NCBI RefSeq assembly: GCF_901933205.1
Contig: NC_044585.1
Location: 7,502,001 to 7,566,000, forward strand
Direction: 5' to 3'
Source of the DNA: Camarhynchus parvulus
Lineage: Eukaryota > Chordata > Aves > Passeriformes > Thraupidae
Length of the DNA: 64,000 bases
Under the pieces are notes generated by a model. That model saw nothing but the letters and a program-made list of their open reading frames with translations. It did not search any database and was not told the origin of the DNA. Both the position numbers and the translations under genes were made by a program. Shown here in pieces: positions 25,961 through 37,725 of the stretch (position 1 is the first letter of the stretch; each line of letters begins with the position of its first letter).

Positions 25961-26680
25961 TCAAGGAAGGTGATTCACAAGTGAAAGACGGAAAATATAA
26001 TCCGGAAAAAATGAGAAAATGGAGATACCGAACAAAAGTGAGAGAAGTTTTCATTTGGCCAATGGATTAAAGATTAAACCTGAAACCTGCTTTTCACTTG
26101 GTTAGATAAATGTGAGACTGCATTTGCATGCAAGGCAAAAAACCACAAAGAGCTTCAGTTTAGAAGACTAGAGTCTTCAATGGGAGGTTCCAATGTGGAT
26201 GTTGACTGCTCCTAACAGACCATCACAGAAAACTCTTGAGCTCTGGTGCTTACAGGGCTGTCTCCTCCTTTCCCCCTCTCCTCAGCAGCTACCGAGCAAG
26301 GGAAGTTTCCAAAACACAAGCAGAACTTACGCAACTGTGAAACAATAAATCACGTTTGCCTCGCCTTGGCAGCCTGTCTGCTTTGCAAATTTGCACCCTG
26401 CTTGGGACGAATGTGGCTGTAGGTATTTCATGGGCAGAGCCAAGCAGTGGTTAACGGGAAACCTGCTGTCTCCTCCTTCCAGCACGTGCCAGGCACTGCA
26501 GCCTGAGCATTAATAGATGATGAATTGCTGTTTGGGAGAAATATATGTTTTACATATAGCTTAATATGTGTTCATAAAGAAAGGCTGAAACCTGTTAATT
26601 CCCGGCATTTATGCCTTCAGCCAATTTAAAAAATTCCTGCACAGTTTTGGAGGAGCCAGTATTTCCTTGTAGACTGGAAA
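25961..26680. promoter_or_regulatory. Candidate enhancer-like block with POU octamer
   Basis: Contains an exact octamer ATTTGCAT at 26122-26129, the palindrome TTTGCAAA at 26382-26389, and an E-box palindrome GCACGTGC at 26482-26489. TAAT-type cores lie around 26511-26525 and 26595. Several CpGs are kept in AT-rich surroundings. The octamer is the classical binding site of POU-domain (OCT/BRN) factors. Boundaries are approximate and conservation is inferred. Confidence 0.35.
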
Positions 26681-28894
26681 AATCTCCGCAAAAGGGAAAA
26701 ATAAACCCTTGAAGCACATGAATAGTACAAATTACAGAATACATTTTCTGCAATTCTCTAAAACTTATCTGGAATGCTACTTAAAAAAAGGGTGAGGGTA
26801 TAAGGTTATGTGGAAAAAAATACACACCTTTCACACATGGTTTTTTTGTCAGCATTTTTGTAGGGAATTTTGCAGCATACATTTAAAAAGTGCAGAGAAA
26901 GGTAAGGTATTTCAAATAGCTTCATTCTTTTCACTAAGACCACTCTTTCCTCTAATTCTTTTTATAACAACAGCAAAGTCTCTTCCTGAGTTTTTATAAG
27001 TTTGGTATGGCACAATCTCTCAAGAAGTAAAAACAATAAGTGATGGTCTAGTGGAGTTACTGCAGTCAACATAGAAAAGGAATGTTTATTGCCCAATTAG
27101 TGACTTCAAGAAATGCCAGGTCTGTGAGAGACAATGAAGACAGGATTCATCTGGCTAGTGTAACTGCAGGCGCCTGGTTCCTGGTTCTGGCCAGTCCTTC
27201 CTTTAGCCCCAGCCCTCCTCAGGATCAATAAAAGGATGAGGCCACATCCAGCCAGATTCTGAGCACTAGAAAACCACAGCCACACCACCAGCCAAGCCCT
27301 TTCATGCTCCAGTGTCTCACAACACAGCAGCAGCTACGTGGCAAACTTCTGCACGTTACACACAGATGGGTTTTAAATAAAAGCACACACCAAACCAGAT
27401 CTCCAAGAAACTCTGCTCCCAGGAGGCCATCCAGAGCCAGCCTTCAATGCTGGAGGGAAGAGACTGGTGCTCTCCTTCACAGACCATTCAGCCCTTTGCT
27501 AACTGATGCCTGTACAGAGCACAGCCAAGAAAGGAACCATAGACAGTGCTGAATCTGGAAAACGTGAAGCATGAAAGAAGTGTTTAACTTCATATATTCA
27601 AGCAGATCAAAGATTTATAACTCAAACTTTCTACGCATCAAACTTTGCAGCTGTTCCCTTTATCAGCTCACTAGGAAAAAGTCTCTGTGGATTGGTGCCA
27701 TTCTTCGTAAAACCTCAATTGCTCTGCAATAAAAGAGGTCTAATTTTTACAGCACAGTTCTGCTTATATTTAGTATCAACATCTGACCACAAGTGCCAAA
27801 TATAAAAGTTACTGGGACTCACTTTAATTGCGTTTCGTGCTCTCTTTGTGCACCAAATCCTTTCGCCTTAGTCAGTGAACACTCAGGCAGCTGACATTTG
27901 CATCTACCAGTAAATACTTAACTTCCCTTCAATGTGGAAATCCAGCATTAACTTCCATTGCTTTTGACTGGAACCAAAATGTTCTTCACATGTAAAATTC
28001 TATGTGCAATATTACACAACAAGGGCACTATTCTACCTCAGCTGTCCTCCCTTTAAAATTTTCTCTAAAGCAAGAATAAACATATTAAAAAATGCACCAA
28101 TTCCTTTCTTTCTGGCTCTCCTCCTCTTGAGGAGTTCTCAAAGCCAATTAAGACATCATTAAACAGGCAGGCCCAGCAATGGAAGGCAGAGCACCACGGA
28201 GCACCTACAGCACGACTGCAGCCGCTCGTTAGAGCAGCGGCCGTCATCCCAATTAAGGACCTTCACTCTTTAAGCTGCATGGCAACTGCAATCCTTTTGG
28301 CATTCAGGACTGTGTGACCCTGGCAGGGATGAGGGTGCTGTGATCCTGTTTGGGAGTGCAAATTAAGCTTCCTACAGTTGGGTGCAAACAGGGTTTCCAT
28401 TAACTTCTTCCTTTCCCAATATTTCGTTTAACTACCTGTGTTAAAGCCAGGGGGACTTTTACTGCTAAGAACATTCATTTGCAGGCCCATCTCTTGCCCA
28501 AATACCTAAAGTAGTACAGCAATAGTTTCATGTTAATGCACATCTTGGTTAAATAAACCAGTTTTCCAGGCTGCTGGGTTTTCATTTACATTTCTGGTAG
28601 ATTAGTCTGAGCTGTGGAACTGAACACCACTATACCAGGAAATGGGAAGAGGTAAATCAGTCCTTTCTTGCACAGCTTCCCACCTAAGAGCCAACTGGCT
28701 CCACCAAGTCACAGCCACTTGAATTGCCCATGAACCTCTCTGCTTCTGGGGGCAGAACACAGACCCCCTTAGCCATGGAATACAGGCACCACCCTCAGCT
28801 AATGAGATATACTGGGGGCTCCTTCCCTGGGCTTTGAACTGGGATGTTTATCCAACCTACCTGAGGCAGTCACCAAGAGGGAAAAAAAAAAAAA
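26681..28894. other. Non-coding sequence, no gene seen
   Basis: Single-copy DNA without recognisable genes. A CpG-bearing stretch at 28180-28250 contains a partial REST-like site. An A13 run lies near 28882. Open frames at 27106-27552 overlap on opposite strands and look like chance. Confidence 0.6.
28190..28207 (+). promoter_or_regulatory. REST/NRSF-like site with shortened spacing
   Basis: AGCACCACGGA at 28190-28200 matches the core of the REST (NRSE) left half exactly, and GCACC follows directly, resembling the GCGCC end of the right half but about two bases closer than in the canonical 21-bp site. REST silences neuronal genes, and non-canonical half-site spacings are known. Because the spacing is off, binding is uncertain. 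Confidence 0.3.
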
Positions 28895-29002
28895 GGAATG
28901 ATAATAAAAGGTTGATTAATTATGTGCAATAACTGGGACAGCATATCATGAAAATTCCATTCTTGTTTACTCAGCTAATTCACTTTTTATGAGTGTTTAG
29001 GC

Positions 29003-29051
<49 letters not shown>

Positions 29052-29240
29052 ACTGCAGCCTAATAGCCTGTACAGTGGCTGCCTTTATGAGTCTGATGGT
29101 GAGTTAGAGACCCATTAAACAAATTTATACACAGCTGTAGCAAACATTACATTTCCAGAGATGTTACATTACATGCTAATATTTTCACAGCCTTGAAACA
29201 TCATTCACTGGTTTAGTGAATAGTTTGCCAGTTTACTCAG
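28895..29240. promoter_or_regulatory. Strong candidate conserved non-coding element (homeodomain cluster)
   Basis: This block has dense homeodomain-type cores. They include GATTAATTATG at about 28914-28924, CTAATTACC at 29022-29030, and the close pair ATTAACGAGCA (29033-29043) and CAATTAAG (29042-29049). A SOX-type AACAAAG lies at 29013-29019. The texture, with long AT-rich words, few simple repeats and a preserved CpG at 29038-29039, is like ultraconserved developmental enhancers. No coding frame explains it. Conservation is not measured, and limits are approximate. Confidence 0.45.
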
Positions 29241-31218
29241 CCAAGCTCTGACAAAGGGAAGGTCTCACGTTGTACCAGCAGCTACAACCCAGGGATGGAT
29301 GAGAAGTGGATGTCTGTATTTCAAAGCCTTCTTGAAAAATCAGGTGGCTTTTAACCAAGGTGAGTAATATTCACCTTAAAATTTTAAATTTTGCCTTAAT
29401 TTAGGAAGAAATCACAGTCCAGTCATTTTCAACAAATAATTGCACTTATTTCTAAGCTGCTTTCTGCAGCAGGTGACATTGTACTGGAAGTTTTAGGTTG
29501 GCAACTGGGTTGTGAAGATGAGGACATTTTACTGTGTGGAGAGACAAGATGTTTCTGTAAACTCCTATATGACAGGTGGGATTACCCGTGACGAAGCACT
29601 GCAGCCCTAAATGATGGTGCAGTATTAGAAGCAAGCTCTCCCCTCCTGCACACTGAGCAGCCACAAAGCACAGTGGCATGAAAGCTGAGGAAGAGTTTGG
29701 TCTGAGCTCCAGTGCTCTCTTCCCTTCAATGGCTGCATCAAACCCACCATATTATATCTGTATTTCAGTCTGGTTCAATTTTCACATCAATAATGGGTGT
29801 ATCTTTTAGTGCAATTTTGATTGCATGGAGAAAAAGCTCTATTTGTAAAGCAACCATTTCATCACAGTTTAAGAAAATATATTTTTTTCTGAGTGAGACT
29901 AAATGAAACTCAAAATAGATCGATCATTTCTTTTGGCCTATATGAGACAGGTTTCCATTTATCTACTAGCACACAAAAAAACCTTAGTTCACCTCCTTCA
30001 CTGGTATCATCACAGTCCCACTGAATTCCACCAACTGCCCAGGTCTGGTTCCTGTACGTTCGTTGATAAATATGAGACACACCTGTGCTAACAAATGCAA
30101 AAGCATGAGGAGACCTATCTGTCCTACGGACAAACAGAGTTCTGCTCACATCCTGTCCCCAGACACTTCCCCAAGCAGAATTGCTAACAAGGCCCCCATT
30201 GCCTTTGCTCTGTGCTTAGAGTTCCTTCCTGTGTAAATTCTCTGATATCTAATAAGGTGTAAGCTTAAGCTTCAACATTTTCCCCATGGGAATACTGAAG
30301 ATGTGTTCTTTTCTTTTTTTTTCCCCCCACAAACACTGTTAGTTTACTGGGTTTGAGATATTTATTGTTCCATCAAATTTGATAGACCAACTCTCTGATG
30401 GGATTAAAAATATTATTAGAATGGGGAAGTGCAAACACACACACAAGGACATGTGATCTCACAGATCGTGCCTTCCTAGGAAACCAGGCTAAATGAGAAC
30501 AGCAACCATCTCCTTTGGTGGTAGGTGGCTGCACAGATAAGTGTATCAAGGTAGGTTTTGTAAGGTATTTAAAACCAGCATGGCATGGAAAAAGTATGGA
30601 AAAACATCAGGAGCAACAGCACAAAGCCAGAACAACCCTCTTCTTTGTGATCATAAACAGTGTAGGAAGGTAAATGGTCAGCCAAAATGAAAAATGTGGA
30701 AAACAAGCCTGAGGGCAACAAATGAGACTCAAAGCAACTACATCTCACCTAAATAGGGACATATTTTAATCATGTCTTTATTAATGCTTTCTTAAAAACT
30801 TCATCACCCATCAGCCACTCAAACTGGCAGCCCAGCAGCATCTGGTTTTGATTGAATAATGTCTCCCAATTTATCTTTAGTCTTTCATTTTTTAATTTTA
30901 ATTTTTATTAAAGAAAAGGTCTTACCTGGCCTGTTTTGTATTGTTCTCTCTGCTCTCTTTTTTTTAATCTGAAGTAATTTCAAAGAGTGAGCGTCAGATA
31001 TCAAACCCAATATCCTTTTTCTCATTAGCACTTTTCCCGTGCAGACCTTCAAATGTGGTAATAATTAATGAGTCTGTGTCAGAAAATGAATAAAAGATGG
31101 CTCAGATGCTTCACTGTTCAGGGCTGACCTTTAGCTGAGTCTACTGTATTAATATATTCTTGTGTTGTCAGACTCAAAGAGCTAACTGCCTTATGAATTA
31201 TTTATCAACACAAAAAGT

Positions 31219-31254
<36 letters not shown>

Positions 31255-33949
31255 CTCTGTGTCACAGCAAAGCCTGCCTGCACTGCATAATTGAATTTTA
31301 GTTTTAGACAAGCAATCAAAGCACAAGTCACTGTTGTTGTAAGTGTGGCTGCCTATGATAGCAAGAGGAACGGCTGCTCTTTTTGCACATCTGGTGCATT
31401 ACAGGCAGCTCAGGTTTCTGTGAGCAATAAGCCTGACTGCAGACAAACGTGGAATGGGTTTGCAGGGATGAGGAGAGCTGTGGCTCCCTCCTCCCCAGCA
31501 CACTTCTAGATGCTGAGCTGCTTTTTACCCTGCCATTGCCATTTCTGAGCAGGGCTGGTGTGGAGCTGTGCGAAGCCTTCTCCACTTTGAGCACCCTGAG
31601 GGGCTGCCTGCCACACCTGAACCACGGGGACTGAGCCTGGGAGGACTGTCCAAAGACTCTGCTGGCTCTTGGTTTTGCTTTCCTAGGTGAGAGTCCATCG
31701 ATCTCCCTGCTCTCCCCCGTGTGCTCCCCAAATGCATGAGCTTCCACAGCCCCATCATTTGCAGCTGCCGTAGAAATGGGTTTCAACTGCTGTCCCCAGC
31801 CAATTCTGAGTAACTGGCAAATTGATTTACAGGTTAGGCTTAATTTGTATCACACCAACCCTACTAAGGCCCAAGATTCAAGAGCTCAGTCAGGACTTAA
31901 GGGCTGCAATCACAACTCTTCCCTGCAGGAGAGTCTTGGGAAATTATGCTTGTGCTGGACCAAGAGCAGAGATGCAACAACACAGGCGTAGGAGGGAAAT
32001 GACTCTATTCCCTGGTGGAACACATCAGCCTGTGCTCACAGCTCCTGGAAAAGCAAGACCAGTCCAGTACCTTTTTTTTCAGTTCACACTCAGTGACTGA
32101 GGTTTGTTCATCCCTGAAGAAACAGTTCAGAGATTACCAACAGAGCATGAGGGCCTTATAGAAATGAGACATGGCTTTAGGCTCTAAATCCTGCAACAAC
32201 TCAGCCAAAGAGCAGCTTTGGTAGCTTTCTCCCTCTGTTCTCTGAGTCAGCAAGAGCAAAAAGAGAATTAAATCCCTTTGGCTCGTTCCCATCTTGGTAA
32301 AGAATGAAGTGGGAACTCCTTAGTCCTACAAGATCTCTTCTCTTACTTTTCCTGGGAGCTTAAACCCAGAGGCTGAATGAGAACCAAGAAAGGCCAGCAC
32401 AGAGAGAAGCTGCTGCTGATGGACCTCCATAGGAACTCAGGTCTCAACAGGGATGATGGAGAAGCACCAAGAGCTCAGACAAGTGACTGTGCAGCTGAGG
32501 AGAGGAAAACAGACACCCAGTGAAGCACAAATGATGCAGCTCCTTCAAGGGAGAGTAACCCCACCCAAAGAGGAAAAGGAAAGCAGTCCTGTCATTCAGC
32601 TGTGCATCCCCTTGGTGCCTGACACAGGGAAGGACTCTGACTATGTTTGCAAAACCTGTTGTGGCCTCACACTGAACCCAGCTCCTGCTGGGAATGCTGG
32701 GATCCAGAACAAAACCCCTGAACTACAGGTACACTGACTCTGAGGAAAAAAAGCTGTTTTTACAAAGCTACCAACAGGATCTGGATGCTTAGTTCAAATT
32801 AATGGAAACCGGGTGCCTTAATCCCTGAGAGCTTTGTGAAATTTTAATAAAGATCTCCACTGTCTCCAAAGTGAGGAATGAGCACTACCCCTTACCTAAT
32901 GACTGACTTGGTAATCAAAGGTTTGCTCTTCCCAGGAGCTGTGTGCATCATGCCTTTGCAACAAGAAAGCAGACGAGTGTTTTAATCTGAGCTGAAAAGT
33001 GCTGAGCTTTGCGGGTGTTAGGCTGTGTGATTCTGGGTTTTCCATCCAAGATTGCCAGCCAAGTTTCAATGGAAAACAAGACACGACATTTTTCAACACT
33101 CTGCTAACTCTTCTTAAGACTAATCTTTTATAGGCGCTGGGATCTTCAGAGCAGATTATTTTCTGTAGTTGTTTTTATTTTTACTCTGGAGCCTATGATG
33201 GAATAAATCAGTCTTTGCCAAACCAGATACTTTTCTTTGGCAGACATTTGCATATTAAATCTAAAATTGTTTGCCATGACACAGTGAAAAGCAATTCTTG
33301 AAAGCCACTTCACATCCTTCCTGCAAGATCTCACTAGCACCTCTGTAAGTAACACCAACCTGTTTTTTTGGAGGCCTGATAACCTGGCACATTCAGCTGT
33401 TCCTTGTGCTCTTAGTGCTCCAAGCAAAATCGATGATCAAAGGTCTGGAAGACACGCACTCCTGCAGTAAATCCCCAAGACAGCTCAGGTCTCCCTTCAA
33501 TTTGGTATTTATTAGCTTTTTCCCCAAATACAGCACAAGATGGTGACGACTAATTCCCATCTGTACACGCCTGCTCCCAAGCTATGGAAAATGACTCTGC
33601 AGGCCAACTGGAAGCTGAATAGCTTATCCATGAGCCAAACAAGTGAGATTTAAGGATGAGTGATACGCTGGGATTGACTCTTTGCCCCACCAAAGGCTCT
33701 GGGAGGGTACATCCTCTGCAGCACATCACAACGCTGGCAAACAGATGGAAATAGCCCCTTGCTTTATGGCTATTGCACCAGCACGGTGACCTGCTCCGGA
33801 TCCTGCTGCTTCCCATGTCCCAAACTCTCTCTGTTGGTTGTATAAAATATGTTACAATTGGGGATATATATATTTTTTTAATCTTCCACTTCAATATACC
33901 AGACTAAGCTAGTAAAAAAATGAGACGGTCATGCTCTTTTAAAATAACA
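29241..33949. other. Non-coding sequence, no gene seen
   Basis: No recognised gene. A minus-strand frame of about 100 codons spans 29910-30218 and has a protein-like composition but no domain I know. It starts from GTG and lacks clear splice sites. A perfect 12-bp palindrome AAGCTTAAGCTT lies at 30261-30272, a T/C-rich run at 30304-30327, and AT-rich simple sequence at 30885-30912. A 152-codon minus frame at 31328-31786 has no known domain. Confidence 0.6.
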
Positions 33950-34330
33950 AAACACCCACCCTGGCAGTTATGACATAACCCGGCAGATTTTTCTTGTTAC
34001 TTTGCTGTTTTAAGTGCCTCACTCAATGTGAATCCAATTACCAAGGCCTTTGTTTTCCCTAACAAAGGGACTGTGTTTCGGGGCTCCGACTCATCTGGCT
34101 TTAATCATCTCTCGTGAGGGGAGCTCGCTAACAACCACCTTGGGATACCTTTTATGACAGATTTGGGAAGGTGCATGAAAGAGGGGGTGGTTGGAAGAAA
34201 AAGGAGATGAGGTAGATCCCCTGCTCCCTTTTTTTTTGTTGGTTTTTTTTGACAAGTGCATAGGCTTTCCACAGAGCTCCAGTAAACTCGAGCATGACAT
34301 ACCCCCGGCCACGGATGGAAGTGATTTTAG
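33950..34330. promoter_or_regulatory. Candidate enhancer-like block carrying an inverted SOX/TCF-type pair
   Basis: A stretch rich in recognisable factor-type words and retained CpGs (near 33980, 34080, 34087, 34113 and 34127). It includes CCAATTACC at 34034-34042, the inverted SOX/TCF pair at 34047-34068 and GGCTTTAATCATC at about 34098-34110. CpGs kept in AT-rich flanks and the tight motif cluster suggest a conserved regulatory element. There is no supporting coding frame. Limits are approximate. Confidence 0.4.
34047..34068. promoter_or_regulatory. Perfect inverted pair of SOX/TCF-type sites
   Basis: CCTTTGTT (34047-34054) and AACAAAGG (34061-34068) are exact reverse complements separated by six bases (TTCCCT). 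CTTTGTT/AACAAAG is the core bound by HMG-box factors of the SOX family and is close to TCF/LEF sites. Paired inverted SOX sites are the known target form for SOXE dimers (SOX8/9/10), although the usual dimer arrangement has the half sites facing the other way and a spacing of three to five. A SOX or TCF role is therefore an inference. Confidence 0.45.
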
Positions 34331-36393
34331 AGCGGCTATTTTTTTGGACTGAACTGTGGTTTATTTTAGAAGTCTCCAAAGTATTCTGAAAGAAGGAAGG
34401 AAGGGAAAAAGCCCAGCTCTGGATCTTCCCTGGCCCATGTGGCTGAAAACTACCCATTTTACTACTACGCAGGCCTGTGCCAGTTGGCCAGTCTGGACAG
34501 ACATGTTTTCTTTTCCCTTTTAGGCTTATTCTATAACAGATTTTTCCCCATAAAAGTTACAACTGGTCCAGCTCCTCTCAAGTTTGAAAAGCAAAACTTT
34601 TGAAATCCATAGGACACAATTAATGTGGCTGAGCACCAGAGATCCTTCAAGCGACACAAGGAACAAAACTCTGCTGTGGTAGAAAATGGGAATTTCATTC
34701 TCTCCCCCTTCATTGCAGGAGGCAATCAGGGTTGCTCAAGTCACGCTTTAGAAGTAATCATTTCAATACCAGACTAGTAAACAAAGTCTTATTCCATCCT
34801 GAAATGTTGTATTTAAAAGGGAAAACCCTTCCCCAAAGCAATCTTTCCCTGCTAATTGCAGTGTAAAAGACCATCAAACATACTGTAAGTATTATTTTCT
34901 CAATGTTGCATGGAAAATTTACGGTGCACTTTCCATTGTATTCAATAACCAGCGCAAGGACTAGTGTTAAGCCTAGAAAAGCTTGTTTTAATCACATATT
35001 AATATCCGTTGTTTTGCTTTTATTGAGTTTAACAATTTTTTTTTGCAGGGCCGTGAGCTGGCTACAGCAATTCCCAAATACCTGATAGGGAAAAGTACTT
35101 AAGGTTTCTGGGTCAATCCTTTTTCACTGCATGTGACAAGGACAGGAATCTGCCAATTATCCCTTCTCTCAACATTTTGGTAACCCCAGTAAATGGTCAC
35201 ACAAAGTCTTCTGAAGGCTGGCCTATTGTCTCAAAGGCTCCTGGCTGTTGCAGCACTCGCTCTTGTTGTCCCCCTTGTGTACTGGAGGAAAAAAGAAATC
35301 CCCAGCTGCAATGGTGAAAACCTCATTAAAAAAAAAAAAAGCGAGTACAGTAGAGAACTATCCAACTTTGATGAGAATCCCAAATATTTCCTGAAGGCCC
35401 ACAAAATTAGAAGAATGAGGCAAGCAGTGAGAAGTAGCAGACTCCGGGCTCTACCACCCAGCTTTGGTTTTTGACCAGATAACCTGGGATTTTTGGGAAG
35501 AACTTCACCCTGCAGTATTCACAGCATCCCAGCTCTGGACAGGACCATCTAGTGCCTCCTTTCTCTTTGGAGGATCATCAACTCTCCTGTGCTCTTTGCT
35601 GGAAGGATGGTGACCTACCCCAGCACCTCTGCTTTTTCCAAAACCTTTGGAAAGCCTTTCATGCACTCAGTTGGCCTCTGCCTTTGAGAAATCATTTTAG
35701 ATTAATACAACCATTCCAAAAACACAGGGGAGAATTTCTGCTCTGGGACAGCCTAAGCACAATTTATTTTTTTTGGGTTGGAAAACACCACACAGACCTG
35801 TACCAGGCACAGCACTGCACTGACAACCCCACACAAATCACAAGAGCTACTGTGTTAGGCTAATGTGGGCAATGACCCAGGCAACATGATTTACCAGTAC
35901 AGTAACTATCATACATTTCATGGTGATTTACTAAGTCCTTACATGAGTGCTGGAACTACAACTTACACTGGATGATGCAGAACTCAAATGAGAATTGTTT
36001 TGGTCTACTCAGAGTGCAGGGGCATCCCCAGGGCAGGTCTCCAGCTGAAGCCCCTCCACTCCAGACCCTTCCTCCTACTGATCCCAAGTGTCCACAGTGT
36101 GTTAAACACAGGACCATACAAAGGCAACTGAGTGAATCACAGACAAAAAATTAGTGGGTTCCTCCCAGAGGAAAAGGTTTACCTAATTATGAGCTTTCCC
36201 ATCCAGCTTAAAAAGTCTGCTGAAATGAGATTGCTTGGCCAGACTTGCAGAAATGCAAAGGGATCTTCAAAATCAGCTCTGAAGGTTCAGTAGCTGAGAA
36301 ACATTCAGTGACCATGAGCTGATGGATGCAGTTGCAGGTTTCCTGATGCTTCACCCAAGACTTCAGGAGACCACACTGCTTGCCACTGCTTAC
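34331..36393. other. Non-coding sequence, no gene seen
   Basis: No gene or transposon recognised. GGAA-type purine runs lie near 34391-34409, an A13 run at about 35329-35340, and a T-rich stretch near 35768. Open frames of 60-103 codons show no family. Confidence 0.65.
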
Positions 36394-36448
<55 letters not shown>

Positions 36449-36449
36449 T
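36394..36449. repeat. (TTA)n trinucleotide microsatellite, about 18 units
   Basis: A nearly pure run of TTA/ATT units of about 56 bases. On the minus strand it would read as a run of asparagine codons, which explains the artificial poly-Asn open frame there. Uninterrupted runs of this length are usually polymorphic between individuals. Confidence 0.97.
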
Positions 36450-36789
36450 ACTATTACACAAACTAATCTGCTAAGCCTCAGTGGATTAGCTTTCATTTTA
36501 AGAATTTTAGCCTCTCTCCTTGAGAAATGTATCAGCAGGGCTAAAAGAACTCCAGCATTGCTCCACAGTAACAACAACAAAACCCTGGGATACCAAGCAT
36601 TTACCAAAGATTTTGATTAAAGTTCCTACACCTCCATCTCTTGGTTCTGCCCTAACCCCCTGTGCTTGTAAATAGTTGACATCAGCTGGACAGTGGAACC
36701 ATCTGGGCACAAGGTAGTTATGCCTTGGTTTTGTGGGTATTTTACTATGCAGAAAGATCAATGCAGTTTCCCCATAAAACACTAATCAT
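36450..36789. other. Non-coding sequence, nothing recognised
   Basis: Short single-copy stretch between the microsatellite and the next AT-rich block. I see no gene, repeat family or notable motif in it. Confidence 0.6.
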
Positions 36790-37060
36790 TCCAACCCTCA
36801 CTATGAATAATTAAGAGCATTAATCACTTTTCAGGCAAATATTTCCATACAGTTTATTAATATATGCCAATCAGATCAGAAAGACACAAGGTCAGTAATA
36901 ACTGAGATTCTAAGCCCTACTAAAAGCAGCTTTTTAAGACATACTGTGGTTCCAGATGTTTTGCACAGCTATTTATTTAGCTTGTAAACAAGCCACCAAA
37001 AACATTCCACATAATGACGGGAGAACCGCAATTACATTGTTGTGGGGATTTACAAAGAGC
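36790..37060. promoter_or_regulatory. Candidate regulatory block with forkhead site
   Basis: Includes ATAATTAAGAGCATTAATCAC at about 36806-36827, TTATTAATATATG near 36857, and the near-palindrome GCTTGT-AA-ACAAGC at 36980-36993. That palindrome embeds the forkhead consensus GTAAACA (36984-36990). An isolated CpG-containing segment with CGCAATTACATTG follows at about 37027-37039. The combination resembles a vertebrate enhancer, but this is inference only. Confidence 0.33.
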
Positions 37061-37589
37061 TCAGCATACTTTTGTGATTTAGAGAAGAGAAATCTCATTC
37101 TTTCTGAGAGCTGATTTCTAGATTTATGTCTGTGCTGTGAAGTGCCCTGGGAATCATTAAAATGGTGACAAAGAAAAGTGATTTTCTTTATTAAAAGAGG
37201 AATGAAGGAGGGGAGGGTGAAAGAAGAGAAGCCTCCCTGCTCTCCCCCACAACAGATTACTTTCCTCCTTGTCACGAAATTTATGTGGACTCAAATGACC
37301 ATGAAGTAGCACTGATACTCTTTTGCTTCAATTTTTATGCATATTTATTAACAACAAACCGCTAGAACAGCTGCAGTCCAGTCTATCCTATGACAAACTC
37401 CATCCTCTGCCTTACCAGGCTCTGCTCAAGGAATGGCACCAGCAGTGTCCCCACCCCACAGCCTCTTGCCCACATGGTACCTTTGTGGTGCTGGTGCTAA
37501 AAACTGGAGAAGTGGCACAGAATTGACTGCACACCATGGGAGGCTCTTGCTCCCTTGCTGCCATGTGGCCATATCCATGCTGGGGGTGA
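37061..37589. other. Non-coding sequence, no gene seen
   Basis: Single-copy sequence, purine-rich near 37196-37232. The 37433-37589 part is GC-richer, has open frames on both strands and leads into the CR1 fragment. It may be a more diverged part of the same insertion. Confidence 0.55.
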
Positions 37590-37725
37590 CCTCAGCTGCT
37601 CCTTGCTCAAACCCCACCCAAGCTGGCCTTGGACACTTCCAGGAATGAGGCAGCTGCCCTGGGCAACCTGTTCCAGTCCTCAGCACCCTCAGAGGGAAGG
37701 GTTTCTTCTGAGTATCAGAAAATGC
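37590..37725 (-). repeat. CR1 LINE fragment, minus orientation
   Basis: Read on the plus strand, it carries the reverse-complement wording of avian CR1 3' regions: TTGCTCAAACCCCACCCAAG, then CCTTGGACACTTCCAGG, then GGGCAACCTGTTCCAGT, then CAGCACCCTCAGAGGGAAG, then GGTTTCTTCTGAGTATCAG. The element is truncated on both sides and diverged, without its terminal 8-bp repeat. The open frames across it (37426-37926) are not genes. Confidence 0.85.

Noticed and set aside
30261..30272. 12-bp palindrome AAGCTTAAGCTT
   Set aside because: Likely a duplication of the 6-bp palindrome AAGCTT; no context suggests function.
31328..31786. 152-codon minus-strand frame
   Set aside because: No recognisable domain and no splice context. 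Overlaps plus-strand frames of similar quality in a GC-richer patch.
36305..36607. Minus-strand frame with a poly-asparagine run
   Set aside because: The run is simply the (TTA)n microsatellite read on the minus strand.
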